A stretch of 64,000 nt of DNA from Linum tenue (GCA_946122785.1 CAMGYJ010000004.1:54754679-54818678); one strand, 5' to 3'. Positions 22,911-35,897 are shown, counted from the first letter of the stretch. Notes: generated by a model from the letters alone, not told the origin. A program made the numbers and translations.

Positions 22911-23290
22911 GATTCGGTCTTGTTTGCCTTTGTTTCGGCAACCACATTTCAAAGGTTGGTCGTCTAATGTACAGAGTGCTTTCAATTCATGTCATTTCTA
23001 GATGTAAGTGTATACCATGGGTACCCCATTTGAAAAATGAAATGGAGTGGTTAATCTACTTTTAAGATTGAGTATAGATGATACATTCATTTGTTATACT
23101 TCTTTTAGACCTCCTAATTTAGACGTTTTTGGCCATTTGTCAATTTAGTCATTGCTTTGAGGAAAAAGTCCATCATCCATTGGACGGCCTTCATCGCGTA
23201 CTTTAGCTCAGATGTCATGGTCCTCCCGAAGTCAATTATGCTCTACAACAGTAACGTGGTAGTGAACACCATTGGGAACTGATGACACGT
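22911..23290. repeat. Duplicated block with GH9 fragment, copy 1
   Basis: This block aligns over its whole length with 26504-26880 (shared gtcttgtttgcctttgttt, catttgtcaatttagtc, agatgtaagtgtataccatgg). It holds a piece of endoglucanase exon and what was probably the next intron. It begins about 50 bp after the NPH3-like stop codon. Confidence 0.75.
23155..23290 (-). pseudogene. GH9 endo-beta-1,4-glucanase exon fragment, copy 1
   Basis: Minus-strand translation gives PMVFTTTLL, a stop where the family has Trp, then SIIDFGRTMTSELKYAMKAV and QWMMDFFLKAM. This matches the plant cellulase (glycosyl hydrolase 9) segment PMAFTTTxLSWSxIDFG...ELxxAxxAxxWxTDYLLKA. Only one exon is left, with a premature TAG, so it is a relic. 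Family members hydrolyse cell-wall beta-1,4-glucans; this piece cannot. Confidence 0.78.
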
Positions 23291-23299
23291 AGAAAGCTA

Positions 23300-24153
23300 T
23301 TATTTTAGGCCCCATTATTATGGTTAGAACTGCATGATTTTCACATTCTCAATGACATAATTACTTGGTGCGTGTAATAGCTCTGGAGTTGCTTTTACCA
23401 TTTTGATACGCTTTTGGTAGTGTTCCTTGTGCTTTGAGGCTAAATCATCATAGAGAACCACCTTTCCCAAGCTAGAGACATCGTAGATCAGCCAGGATGA
23501 TAAAAATGCAACACGAAACACGAGAAAATGCACCAAAAATGGTAGTGTAAAGCCAAAAATGGTGTTGAAGGCTCCGTTTTGAGAAGGCACACGCATAGGC
23601 GATTCGGCAATCCAAACTTAGAGAAAACCCCAAAACCTTGGAATGCAAGCTGCGAAGAAAGAAAATGGAGACTAGTCGCCGCTTCTAGCGCCAATTTGTC
23701 CTTTGTAGTCGGTTTTGCTCTAAGTTGGGTGAGTCACTATGTCACTAGAATAACGGCCCTCATATGCCTCCTATAACTGGCTACTGAACTCCTACCCCCG
23801 ATAAGTCTATCTATAGACTTTATATTAGGATTTCTAGGACAGAGGTCAATCTTCAATGTGTCTTCGAGTTCCAATAGGTCTCCTCCAACTTAGCCAACAC
23901 GAAAGGAATTTTCCTAGCATTTCTGGACGAGCCCAAAAACAGCGGCCAATGCACCATTTTGGACTTTGGGCTGTTGAATCTGACGCCATTTTGGACTTTG
24001 GATTGCTGAATTATATTGACGCCATTTTTTGAATTTCCTTCATTCTTGATTCTAGCTCTTAAAGATTGAGTCATGATGTCTCCCAACCCGTACAAAGTGG
24101 TCCACAATGATATTATGCTATGAAAACACACGAAACACTACCATGAGTGCTTC
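23300..24153. other. Intergenic DNA with no recognised gene
   Basis: A partial internal repeat, gacgccattttggactttgg / ttgacgccattttttg, occurs near 23980-24030. No transposon ends are recognised. Confidence 0.4.
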
Positions 24154-24619
24154 CAGTGATGGCAATGGGGGCAGGGCGTGGGGGGTGCCTCAATACCCAT
24201 TTCCCGTCCCACGCTACTTCGGGTCAGGGCGGGTAAAACCCACGTGGGTACATGGCAAGGTGGGTCGACCCACTCTTACATGTTCTTTGAAAAAATACAC
24301 GCAAATTTTACTTTTCACGATAAAACAAAGGGGAAAACACTTTATGAATATAAAATAGTGATAATAGAATGGGTAATTGAGTCTAGCAAGTTCAAATATC
24401 GGCTCTAACTAGTTGAAGAAAAATCAAAATAGGAGAAATATGTATAGATACCGAAAGAAATTGAGATAAAATGGGCCAAGAACGGGGATGGGTGGGGTAG
24501 AGCGGGTCGGAAGTAGATATTCATGACCCACCCCATACTACTACGGGTCGGGTAATACCCACCCTATCGCGGGTCAGGTCGGGTAATACCCGCAGGACGG
24601 GTTGAAATTGCCATCACTA
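24154..24619. mobile_element. Non-autonomous hAT-like element (TAGGGATGGCAAT family)
   Basis: A 466-bp element starts cagtgatggcaatggggg and ends gaaattgccatcacta. The flanks agtgcttc (24146-24153) and agtgcatc (24620-24627) form an 8-bp duplication with one mismatch. Sub-terminal gggtaatacccg-type repeats match the family. Its AT-rich middle (acgcaaattttacttttc, aacactttatgaat) is shared with the relic at 49500-49955. Confidence 0.8.
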
Positions 24620-24627
24620 AGTGCATC

Positions 24628-25326
24628 AAAATGATAAAAGTAAACCTAGAGCTACTAAAACACATTTTGAGTGATCATAAAACAAATTCAAGATACTATT
24701 ATGATAGTTGTGTGAAAACTATGAAGTTCTGGTCATAATATGAGCGTCTAAAACAGTACTTTCTATTTATCATGAGTTATATTGGTAGCTATATTGATTA
24801 AAATTGCAAATTTGTGAATAGTTTTGACCAACATAGTCGACATTAGCTAGTTAAGATTCGCGTATGATCCCACAATTTCCTCTCGCATGATCATCTTCAC
24901 TACAACATTCATAGACAAAAATGTGTTGATAGTGGATTCCTTGTAATGTACGAATTTTTGAATTTTCATCTATACTCCACTATTTGCAAACTAATGGAGA
25001 TGAAGAGATCTTTTGTTTCCTGGACCATTTTGACAACCATACGAGCAATAATCTTCATCCAATTCTTCTACAGCACTCATTCGCCTCAACATTTCATAGG
25101 ATCCTTGATAGTGACACCAATGAAAGGGACTGCAGTATAGTGTCACAAGTAATAAATATCGAATCCACGGGTCTTTAGATGTACTATTACTCAGTTTTAG
25201 TTCATTATCTAGCAAACCAGATTAAGGATTGATTTACTAGACTACTCTACCAACTAAACTAAGGTCAACCTACTAATTACAGGTTGGGAACTCACTTAGG
25301 TATGATTCCCCCTAGCTCATCAATTA
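24628..25326. other. Intergenic DNA
   Basis: No gene is recognised. The last 200 bases (ttaggtatgattccccctag) resemble 51400-51540, so they probably belong to the same retrotransposon family as the repeat that follows. Confidence 0.4.
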
Positions 25327-26490
25327 TGTCCAAGTTGTAATTTCCTTTGGTTGTTATGTTGTTGATTAAACGCGGAAGATCCGATAATAGCTTGGAATCT
25401 CTTAAACTGACCAAGCCCTCTTAGACACAATACCCGGCAGGCGACTAACCTTCACCGGGATAGAATGCTAAGGCAATTCACACAGATCTCCACTACTTGG
25501 AATGTATACCAGTACAAAGCATTGAATCGACTGACTCTCGCACAATCATTTCAGTACTATCAATCAAGAAAGCTCTGTTAACATAATCAGATTCATTCTA
25601 TCACAGGTTAAAGAAGAAATCAAAAGAATATAATCAGGATCCAATTGACTCAACAAATCATGCCTCAATTGATTAAAATCAAACAGTATAGCATTCAAAA
25701 GTCAGTACAAGCATAATCCCTAACACATGGAACTAGGGTTCCTCAAAACCTAAGTGAAGGAAAATTACTCCATAGAGAAGTGAGAGACTGCAGAAATTTG
25801 ATCTTGATCTTCAATCTCCATCTCCAAGCTTGATTCCCGAGCTCCAATAGCAAATAAATCCTCCAAAATAGCTCCAAGAATGATTCCAAGTTGCTCTCTC
25901 TCTAGGGCTCGTCCCTTGGGTGTTTGAGATTCAAAACTCAGCTATCTCCCTCCAAAAACGTATTAAAGGGGCCTTTATACTCGCTATCGGCACGTTCCAC
26001 GGTCACCCTTTGAGTTCCACGGTAGTGGAATAGGTTCACCAAATCGTGGATTTATCCTGCTCAAAATCCACGGTCTGAACTCCTAATCCACGACAGTGGA
26101 ATTGGCTTCCAACCCGTGGAAATCATTTCTCATGTTCCCCTATCTTAAATGTCTCGTTTCTCCTTCGTCCGGACTCAGAATTAGTGGTCGTTTGATCCTA
26201 GACGCTCGTAGTCTTGTCATCTTTCTCATTATGACAAGATTAAATTATTATTTGTCCATAAAATGAGATTTAAATCCATTCTTGCTCAGGTCATGCCCGA
26301 GTTTCTTCCCCTGAATCGCCAATTGATCTCTCATTGACTTGAAACTTGCGCCTATGCTTCACTTTACGTGCTAGGACCTGAAATGTGACAAAGGAACACA
26401 ACCTAGATTAAAATAGGCTAAATTATGATAAACATCAAGCTAAACAATCAAGAAATGAAAGGTAAAACATGTTCAAATTGAATGTTATCA
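25327..26490 (-). repeat. LTR-like dispersed repeat, copy B
   Basis: 1164 bp. On the minus strand it runs from TGATAACA to ...ACTTGGACA, so it has TG...CA ends like an LTR. It aligns with copy A (13221-14232) over most of its length. The central portion has repeated ccacgg / tccacg words (26000-26120). I found no 5-bp duplication and no coding sequence. It may be a solo LTR of a non-autonomous or Athila-like element. Confidence 0.7.
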
Positions 26491-26503
26491 ACTACCTTTG
26501 CCT

Positions 26504-26880
26504 TGATTTAGTCTTGTTTGCCTTTGTTTAGGAAACAATATTTCAAAGGTTGGTCGACTAATGTACAAGTGCTTTGATTTCATCTCATTTCAAGATGTAA
26601 GTGTATACCATGGTTTCTCCATGTGGAAAATAAAATGAAGTGGTTAATATACTTATAACATTGAGTATAAATGATACAATCATAATTATACATCTTTTAG
26701 GCCTCTTAAATAAGATGTGTTTGGTCATTTGTCAATTTAGTCGTTGCTACGAGGATCTAGTTCGCCCACACCATAGGGCCTTCACTGCGTTCTTCACCTC
26801 AGGCCCCATGGTCCTCGTGAAGCCGATCATGCTCTACGACAGTAGCGTTGTGGTGAACGCCATCAGGAACCCAAAGTTCT
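26504..26880. repeat. Duplicated block with GH9 fragment, copy 2
   Basis: This is the partner of 22911-23290 in the same orientation. It begins about 14 bp after repeat copy B, and the GH9 exon part extends further here (to about 26922). Confidence 0.75.
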
Positions 26881-26922
26881 TGTTGTCTCCTGCATCGTAG
26901 TAGCCTCCGATCAACTCCCTCT
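26757..26922 (-). pseudogene. GH9 endo-beta-1,4-glucanase exon fragment, copy 2
   Basis: Minus-strand translation gives ELIGGYYDAGDNKNFGFLMA, FTTTLLS, a TAG stop at the Trp position, SMIGFTRTMGPEVKNAVKAL. GGYYDAGDN is the GH9 signature containing the catalytic-base aspartates. The stop is at the same codon as in copy 1, so the duplication followed inactivation. Nothing recognisable as the preceding GH9 exon is found to the right. Confidence 0.8.
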
Positions 26923-29650
26923 AGTGCTCGGATAATATTTGATGGAAAACAACATACAAAAAAAATTAGGAGGCGGAATACTGAATGAGTAAGAATTCAA
27001 AGCAATAGTGTTCTGCCTCACTAACCCTGATGGTGGAGCTGTCATGCAATGCGGAATCCTCGCGCCATTTGACAGGCTGATTTGGATGGCATCTAAAAAG
27101 ACAACATCTGGGAGAGAAAAGGGTGAGCAGATTTTGGAGAAGAACTTGGTTCTCTCTCTAGCTTTTCGACCCAAAACCCCAAAGATGAGTTTTTAGAGAG
27201 AGAGAGAGAGTGACCTTGAGTGATCTTGTAACTTAATTGGAGGCTTGGATTGATCTTGGAATCAAGGAATCAAACTTAGAAGTTGAAGATCTTGAGCTAT
27301 TTTTGTAATCTCTCTTCTCTCTCTATGAACTAGACCTCTTTCTCTTAGGTTGATGAACCCTAGATCTAGATTTTGGTTTGAATTTGATGTATGTGACATA
27401 TTCTTTGTTTGATTGATGATTTTATCTATTTGATGGATGTTTTCATGAATTGCATGAGTTTGGATTCCACTTCATGTTTATTGAGCTTTTGACCTAGGAC
27501 GGAGATAATCCCCTTAGAGCACATTATCAGCGTCTTCGGGTCACTCCTATCATGTAGTCGAGGTAATCCCCGAGGGAGTTGATTCAATCGACCTCATAAC
27601 GATATATGAATCCCTAGGTTGAACAGAGCACTACCCATTGATATCACCATATTAGAAATTTTAGATCAATTGTTAATGATTTATCAATTTATCATCAACG
27701 CTTATGAATGAATTATTAATTTATGTCACATCATCGATAACGGTTTTAATAACATTATCATTGATTTACAACATTTTTATAAACGATTCACGTTTTCATG
27801 TCACGTTCATAATTAGTCAATCATGGCATCTTACAATGACTTCCAATGGCATTATTAACAATTTGTGGTCAAATGATATCACTAAAATTGTCGTCCTCGG
27901 TTATCATAAAAGTGCAACACTTATTTTCACCATCTTCGACACTTGGCCATACCGCACGAGTTTAAAAAAATATTAGTCATGAAAATTCAAAATCAATCCA
28001 ATCAAATATGTATTATTTATTTTTAAATGAAATTAAAATAAAATTTCGGAATTTATTTTTAATGTTTAAAAATAATACAAAATCTGGCCTCTTAACTTAC
28101 CTTTTTTTTTTCTTAGTTTACAAATAATATTAATACTTTAATTATCTTAACCACCTATTAACTTCCTATCTACTATCTAAATTATTCTAACCTAATCGAA
28201 ATTAATTAAGATACAGCATAAGGTTTAGGTCTTGACCCTCAAATTGGCTTTTCTACATATCCATGTAAAATAAGGTTAAATCAGTATAAATCAATTCGAC
28301 TATTAACCCTTTCCTCACTTATTTGAACGGATATGGTGACTACCTTTAACTACCTTTTTAATAAATATATTTTTAGAAATTATCGATACATACTAATTAA
28401 AATGTGCTCTCTCTCAAGTGACCCTCTCTTTTCCTTTCTCTCACTTTAGCAGCTCCCCGACCACCTCTATACCTTCTTCTTGATTCTTCTCTGTCTCCGT
28501 TTGACGAACCAATAACAGTTCAAATGAACCAATAACACTACAAAAATAAAACAAGATATCAGTACCAATTCAGTAAAAAAACACTACAATATAAAAAACA
28601 CCAATACTAGTTCAAAACAAATTCATACGACTTCCAGACGGCCAATACTAGCTTATAAGATGTACCAATGCCAGTTCAGACGAACGAATACCAATTCAAA
28701 GCGAGCAAATACAAATTCAACACGAACCTATATCATAATACAAAACTCATATATGAGTTTTGAAAAACATATACATTCGAGAGAAAGATAGAGGGAGGCG
28801 AACCAATATCCTAATATGAACCAATATCATAACACGAACCAATACCAATGCTCCTCGGCTTTTGGGAGAGACACGACGGATGCGGCATAAGGGGCTCACA
28901 ACCTCAGCGACATAAGGGGTTGCTCGCCCTTACAGACAAGATGGAACGAGAGGAAGGAGGGGGATAGTGGGAGAGGAGTAGAAAGGGGAGAAGGGACCGA
29001 CAACAGAGGGAGGCTGCTATATAAAGGATCGCCGGATGAGGGAGATAGGGAGAGAACAACGATTGTCGGCATATAAGGGAGAGAGATCGATGAAAACACT
29101 AGGATGGATATTTAAAGAGAGAGGGAGAGATCACATGTGGGTAGAAAATTAGTTTCCAAAATTACCCACATCCAGTCTTGACCATTAATTTGACAGATAG
29201 TCACGATGACAACCCTTAATGAGGTCACCGTAAGTCAGTAACCCAAAACGTGTAACCCTCTCACTACCATGGTTGTCATGCCGGTGGAATGTCGACTGGT
29301 TGAACCTGGTTCAATTGATGTCGGTCATGAAACCAACGTGAATACCACTGTTATGATCAACATGATCGATTTTTGGTTTATAAACAAAATGATGTTGTTG
29401 TAGTGAACTTAATTATTAAAAAAAAAATTTGATTTATTTAATGAATTTAAAAGTTAAATATGAGTATTTGTTATTTTGTTTGAAATGTTGTATTTTATTT
29501 ATATATGAAAATAGATTGTAAGTAAATTGTCTTCAAATATGTTTTCATATCCTTAAAAAAATATTTATATATTTTAAAATTTCAATACTTTTTTATTTTT
29601 ATATATTTTATTATACTGGTATAAACCAGATATACTATCGATAGAACCCG
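26923..29650. other. AT-rich intergenic DNA with low-complexity arrays
   Basis: No gene is recognised. There is a GA microsatellite at about 27195-27210. At 28500-28850 there is a degenerate array of roughly 20-bp units built on gaaccaatacca and cagttcaaa. A purine-rich tract lies at 28900-29110. The regions 27640-28400 and 29390-29640 are strongly AT-rich. Confidence 0.45.
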
Positions 29651-30090
29651 TAAACGAGCTAGACAACGAGGCCACAAATTTGCCCCGGTTTTCCACCCAA
29701 CCCGATTTCCTTTCCCCTCCCTCGACCAGCTGCAGGTGTCATCAGTGCGACACCAGAGCCGGAGGGACCCGGGCCGGATCCGCCACTTTCCCTTCCGCCC
29801 CCACGCTAATCCTCAACCCGCGGCGCGGTGGCCTAAGTTTCCGGAGCCGACCAGGTAACGAAAAATCATAACGCAACTCTCAATACTGAAAAGCTTAGTT
29901 TCAAATTGCCAGAAACTCTTTCGTGATTCCTCAGATTCTCGAATTCTGCGAGCGTGAAAGAATCAGGGATTTGAATGTTCGGTCTCTAAACCTAGGGTTG
30001 GTTCCCTTTCCTTCCAGTTTTGCTCGGGAAAAAAGCTGCAGATTTCTTGCACTGTGTTCAGTCCTCTGAATTGCATTTCATAATTCTGTA

Positions 30091-30091
30091 T

Positions 30092-30122
<31 letters not shown>
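30091..30122. repeat. Hexanucleotide microsatellite (GTTGCT)n
   Basis: About five units of gttgct, in the probable 5' UTR intron of the INO80C gene. Confidence 0.85.
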
Positions 30123-30123
<1 letters not shown>

Positions 30124-30252
30124 GACCTGTTTGTGTTATTATTAATTAATATATGCCAATTGTTCATATGTTTCCCTGTGCCAAAACGTGCAACCTACCC
30201 TGAATGTTCATCTCCAGCAGTTGATCGTGGCCTACCTTTTTTCCGTTTGCAG

Positions 30253-31070
30253 ATGGAATCAGAAGTGGTAGAGGCAGAGTTGGTGCTGCCAACACACCTG
30301 AGCTTCAAGAAGGTACAGATGTATGAAAAGTACCCAAAGGGTCAGTCCAGAGGCCGCCACTGGAAGCACTTGAAGCAGATCCTCCAGGCCGAGAATCTCC
30401 AAAACTATCCTCCTGATGAACCTAACTGTTAGCACCTGAGAAATGCTCATTCCTAAAAACCCCACCTTTGCTTATTTATTTAATGTTCTTCTGATCACAG
30501 TTTTTCACATTTGTGCAGACGTCAACATCGAATCACCGCCCTCGATGCATCCGTCCATGAAAATATGCGACATCACTGGGTTAGAGGTATGCTGATCTTG
30601 GGACTTCGTATGAGTTCCGCCTTGTTTACAGAATGTTGACAGACAATTCGAGAAACCTTACCACCAGTAGTATTCAATGAGAATAGATTTGGTGGTGTCT
30701 TGCATTTCAGAACATTAGTGATCCGAATTAACTTGCTTCTCAACTTCATCCTTTGAGCTCAGCTCCCCTTGCTCTTCTGCATTTGGAGACTTAACAAACA
30801 CATGCTTTGACTTTCATTTCTACTGTTTACAAACTCTAACTCATCTAAGATTCTGGAGGCCTTTGGTTTTTTTTCCTAATAACCTTGCAAGGCTAATGGC
30901 GTTTATAACACTTTGCCCGTTCTATATTTTTATCGCAGGCACCATATCATGATCCAAGGACAAACCTTCGTTATGCAAATACCGAGGTCTTCAAGCAAAT
31001 AAGGGCACTTCCAAATGAGTACGTGCAGAGGTACCTGGCTCTGAGGAATGCAGCAGTTGTTCTGAAATAG
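30253..31070 (+). CDS. INO80C: INO80 chromatin-remodelling complex subunit C / IES6 homologue (YL1 C-terminal domain)
   Basis: Three coding exons, 30253-30427, 30519-30586 and 30939-31070, join in phase to 124 residues. The ATG lies at the first base of its exon, after an AG acceptor. A non-coding first exon ending at 29854 (ccag|gtaacg) and a 5' UTR intron are likely. The protein is a short YL1_C protein: [76 protein letters not shown] and [13 protein letters not shown]. It matches IES6/INO80C, a small INO80 subunit that works with Arp5 in nucleosome remodelling. Length is normal for the plant protein. Its 3' end converges on the GRF-zinc-finger gene with about 340 bp between stop codons. 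Confidence 0.9.
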
Positions 31071-31410
31071 CCGCGGCTAAGAGACACAGTCACGCGTGTT
31101 TGTTAACTTTAAATAGCACAGAGCTCAGCTTCAAACTTAGTTCTAGCCTTCTAGTACTGTCAAAGATCTGTGTAAAACAATATTACCCTCTCTGGTAAGT
31201 TTATAACAATCAAACAAGTTATTTTCTCCTCCATCAAGCTGGTAACGAAGAGCCTCATTGTGAAGCAACACGAGCACGACCATCTATCTGAATCTGATGG
31301 ATACAGTACGTAGCTTAGACTTAGAGACGCACTATGATATTACAATTGCAGAATACCTACCTAATACAGTAATGCTGCAGCTGCAAAATCAGCCCCCAAT
31401 CAAGGTATCT

Positions 31411-32916
31411 TCAATACCTGCGAGTCGCACCTGTTGATTGACTTGAAGTGCAGTCCCTTGCCCAGTGCCCAGGTTTACCACATTTGTAGCAGGCAGAGTT
31501 GGGGGACGAGGAGACAGGCCTTCTTCCTCCAAATGATGTTGCTGCTGCTGCGGCTGGCGAATCAGATGAAGAAGATATGGGACAATCCTTTGCCCAGTGT
31601 GCAGGATTACCACATTTGAAGCAGGCAGACCCTGTTCTTGCTCCATGCACAATTTTGCTGCTTTCGGAAGTGCTAGTAGGATTACTGGCTGCCGCATCTG
31701 TCTCGTTGCACCACTTAAAGAACCCACAAGCACTTTCCTATGGCAGCACAATAAAACCAGAAGGAACCATTAGATTCCAATGGGTGATGAATGACAAACA
31801 GGAAAAGCAGTAGCTCTGCTCAAGACATTTCAAGTCCAAAGAATAAAATCTCAGCTGGAGCACAAAAGAAACACGAAAGGCAGTGGATTGTCATAGCAGT
31901 CATCAAGGCCAGCATTCCATTGCTCTTACAGATTCATACAAATGGTTGGCTACATCTAAAAGAACTTCAAACAAGGATACAGGATGGTGCTACGCAAAGC
32001 TTCTGTTTTCAGAAGAAATGAACATACCTGGCTAGCAGGGCAACGGTAAAATTGCTGGCCGATGTTTTTCCCATTTTTTGCAGTAAGGAGCAGGCAAAAT
32101 CCAGCACCGCAAGGACAAGGAAGATCTGAATTGGACACTGAGGAGTTGTTCCCTGAAGCTTTGTCGCACCACTCAAAGAAGCCACAACCTCCATTTTCCT
32201 GAAAACCACCAAATTCGAAGTTCGTCACCAGTGCCAAACAATTCAAGCCATCTGTCTCGATCATTATGCGAATTCGACAATGGAAAACTTCAGCTCAATT
32301 TGGCTGTGACCAAATTGATTGCAACCGTTGAAAGATTCAGGTTCTCTTCTCCTTATGAATGTAAGAGCTAAATCTAGCGAAACGGAAACCCTAGAACATC
32401 AAGTCCGAACAAGAAGTACTGGTGGCCGTTCACCTGTCTGAGAGGACATCGGTAGAACTGGCGGCCTCGGTTCCGTTCGGTATTAGCTGTGAAAACGACA
32501 CAAGCTCCCTGTCCGCACGGGCAATCCTTCTCTGAAACCGACGGCTGCTGCCGCTCCGATCGATCATAATCACCCCCGCCGTTAAAATGAGATCGGGAAG
32601 CAGAACCAGATGCTGCGACGGCCTTCATTCCAGAACTGGAGCGATTCAGAGGATTTTGTTGCCAGGAGAGGCTCTTGCTCCCTCTGAGAGCAGCCATATA
32701 AGCTCCTTCCTCCTCCTTCATCTTCGCCGCGCTATCCGTCGCCACAGTCATCTTCTTCAGCGGTTGCTGCTGCTTCTCCTCGTCTTCCTCGGGATTGTAT
32801 CCGTCGAGTATCCGGCGCTTGTTGGTGTCGGCGGTGCTGATTCTGGACAGAGCGTTGGCTTCTGCGAAAGCCAACTGAGAAAGAAACTCGTCGTCGTCGT
32901 CGTGAAAGGCTGCCAT
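31411..32916 (-). CDS. GRF-type and CCHC zinc-knuckle protein
   Basis: Three exons, 32916-32434, 32198-32028 and 31737-31411, join in phase to 326 residues. The first ~125 residues are acidic then Ser-rich. Two GRF zinc fingers follow, each split by an intron: CPCGQGACVVF...GRQFYRCP...CGFFEWCD, and CPCGAGFCLLL...GQQFYRCP...CGFFKWCN. Two CCHC knuckles close the protein: CFKCGNPAHWAKDC and CYKCGKPGHWARDC. It has the layout of Arabidopsis At3g42860. GRF fingers bind single-stranded nucleic acid in other proteins (topoisomerase III alpha, APE2), so nucleic-acid binding is inferred; the pathway is unknown. An alternative read-through of the first intron would end the protein after LRQVNGHQ. All Cys/His ligands are present. 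Confidence 0.88.
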
Positions 32917-35329
32917 TTTCCCTCGCTTTGTTCTCTCTGAATTTCTTGGCGTTGGGGTTTGTTTTCATTTGAATTTAACTATTTAAGTCTTCCGCCTTCC
33001 CGGCTATTAGACACATTTAGAAATTACTAATTAGTGATCAGGAAAAGCGACGAGATCACATTTGAGATCGTTAGATGTATAAAATTAAATCACGACCTTT
33101 CATTTGGGTTTCGTTTGCTTTGTGGAATTCATCATGAATTTAGTACGTAGAAACCAAGCATTATGGATTTTGATAGATTTAGCATGAATAAATTCGTGGG
33201 GCCCACAAACTTTGAGGGTCCAAATCCGTGGACCACACGGACTTGAGAATTCCACCCCAAGAGGTAGGGGCGGACGTTCAGTCGTTTGGTTCAAATCAAG
33301 CCAAACCAGTATATACCGAATTGGCCTACACCCCAATCGAATTCGAACTGAGCTATAGTTTGGTTCGATTCGGTTTACTACCCATAGCCGAAAATGTGTA
33401 GTTGCTGCCCATTTTTGCCTTCTAGTCTGGTCGCTGGAAATTTGGCATAGGGCTGGTGCATTTTTTTGCTTCTGATGTGAGTACTTTTCCACCTACCATT
33501 TCAATTTTATACACCAAATACAATTAATTAAAACAAGCATTCAAAGTTGGAAGATAAATCAATTGTCCATCTTCCAAATGTTCAACACAAACACATTACA
33601 TCAAGTCCTTCAAAATCCAAATATTCATTACAACACAAATGGTTTTAAGTTCAAACTAACAAGAGAAATATAACCAATGTATAAATCGAGTTTTCAATGT
33701 TCACCGGAGTTCGCCGTCGCCCAAAATTGCACCTCATTCTCCATTGCGGGGCAGTCTTTTAGTGCCAGATGATACGAGTGGTTCTTGTTGACCATCCTGC
33801 AACAAGGAGTTAAACAAGCACCATAAGTGGAAACAATCATCAAATACTGCTCATTGGGAGGAAAAGAGATTCTCCCCCCCCCCCCCCCCCCACCCACCCA
33901 AACACTTATATTTCCACGCAAACATTTAAGCTCAAGCACACCGTGGCATGGTTTTGGGTGATTCATGGTTCATTTATACAAAAATTCAAACCATAGTGGC
34001 TACCATCCACCAAACAGTATAAAGGTCTACATGCATTCACAAAATAGCACTTGGTGGGCAAATTCTAAAAATAAAGGCAAATCAATTCCAACACGCCCAC
34101 CAAGACTCAACTAGGCTCAAGCAATAACATTCCACCATTCAATCAATCTAGTTCACCTAATTCCTCGCCCTAAATCTAGGCTCAACATTCAAAGCATGAA
34201 AATCATCCTCACTTCATTACCTGATCCGATTCTCCCAAAATTAACAATGTAGAGCTGAAAAACCAACATGGAGACACAAGTAGGACGTAGGAGCAAGTGA
34301 GGCGCGGGCGAGGAAGGGAAAAATGGCTGAAAAACAGGCCGGAGAGGGGTAGCCAGAGCTTTGTCGGAAGTTCGTCGGAGACTCGCCGCCGGCGACTTGA
34401 CCGGAAAAGACTTGCCCCAAATCTCCCCAAAAACGCAGAACAGGTCGGTTTTGATGAATGGAGAATGGGTATGAAGTTGGTTTTGGGTTTTGCTCTCTGG
34501 AAATGGGTGAAAAAATGAAAAACCGTCAGAATTTCACGGTTGTCCGGCGAGTTTTGGGTCGTGAAGAGTCGTCGTTCACCTCCCTTTTATAGGCGAGGCA
34601 CGGAGCTCACGGACGTGTTGGCTTGTTCACGGTCTTAGAGACCATGAACACTCAAATTCGTCCGTGAACTGAGGTTGGTCGACAGGTGGTGAACATGCAG
34701 AAGCGCCCAGTCCACGGACGCGTTGTCGTCTGTGAACGTCAGTGAAAACAGGGCACTTCTGAGAAAAATTTGACTCAACCTATTCCACCGTGCCTCCTAA
34801 TCAATCACAACTCAACCTTAAAACGCAAAACCACAAAACTCGGCACGGGGATACCACTCGACCACTTGAACTCTTCACTAGACACAAACACGAAAATAAG
34901 GAAAAGAAAACAAACCTTCGTTGGGTTGCCTCCCAACAAGCGCTAATTTATCGTCATTAGCTTGGCGGTTGAGGATCAATCACGTCTTGGAACGTGATGC
35001 CACCGAGAGTGGATCCACCACACTCTCGGGGCGAGGCTTTTAGCCTCCCATCTTATGCTCCATGAGGTGGCCCTCTTGGTTGGCCAACTTAGCTTTGGCC
35101 TTCTCACGGCTTCGGGCCAAAGCTTGCTTCATCTTTTGCCTCCAAGCATTCTTCTTCTTCTCCTTGGGCATAGTACCCACGGGGGTACGTACGTACTGCT
35201 AAATTCGACTAAGGTTTGTATGAACTATGCCTAAGTTCTAGCAAGAGGATCAATCAAAGCAAAAGCACGACGATCATGAATATATACCGTACTAGTTACA
35301 ACCTTCTTCCCTTCTCATTGCAAAGAGTC
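32917..35329. other. Intergenic DNA, mostly decayed Ty3-type retrotransposon sequence
   Basis: From about 33500 the sequence looks like non-coding retrotransposon DNA in minus orientation. It includes an 18-C run (33874-33891), an LTR- or leader-like section with repeated gttcacgg / gtccgtgaac words (34550-34760), and the stretch gttgggttgcctcccaac (34921 on) that often lies in plant Ty3 elements. A 43-codon minus-strand frame (35171-35040, MPKEKKKNAWRQKMKQALAR...) is very basic, unidentified and probably part of the element. No host gene is seen. Confidence 0.5.
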
Positions 35330-35897
35330 ATGATCGCCCACCAGCCTTGGACTGCTGACTCTAGTCGGGTGATTTTTGTAGCGATCTCCCATCCCAACTG
35401 CAGTCCGCCTCAAACCCTGGACATAGCGATCTCCAATCCCAGCTGTAGTCCGGTACACGGGATCAACATATTTGCACAACTTCTTGAATAACTCTGTGTA
35501 TTCTGTGACACTCTGCCACCACTGTTGCTTCAACTTCATAAAATCTAGCTTCTCTATAATCTTCTCAGACTATTTGAGGGATGTACTCATCGAGAAACAT
35601 CTTCACAAACTGGTTCCACGTGATCTCTAGAGGTACCACTTCACTTTCGGGTTGGAGGTGCCACCAATCTGTAACAGTTCCCTGGAGCATGTAGATAGCC
35701 ATGGTGATCGTGTCTTCATGGTTATCAATGCGCACCTCATCCATGGTACGGATGAGCTTCAACAGCCACGCATCAACTGCCTTAAGGTCAGGGGATCCCT
35801 CAAAGTCGTTCAAACTCGTCTTCTGAAGTGCAACATAGTTTGGAGGTGGGCGTCGACCAACTTGCTTATAGCTTTTGCCATTCATACTCATACACAA
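35330..35897 (-). pseudogene. Ty3-type retrotransposon gag fragment
   Basis: The minus-strand frame 35897-35565 encodes GRRPPPNYVALQKTSLNDFE, GSPDLKAVDAWLLKLIRTMD, DTITMAIYMLQGTVTDWW and ITWNQFVKMFLDEYIP. This is the Retrotrans_gag pattern (W...A...L.G.A..WW......TW..F...F...Y.P). After a stop the homology continues in another frame (FMKLKQQWWQSVTEYTELFK, about 35330-35540). It lacks pol, so the element is truncated and dead. Confidence 0.82.

Noticed and set aside
31434..31813. Plus-strand frames over the zinc-knuckle gene
   Set aside because: The minus strand encodes two perfect CCHC knuckles and a GRF finger; the plus frames are shadows.
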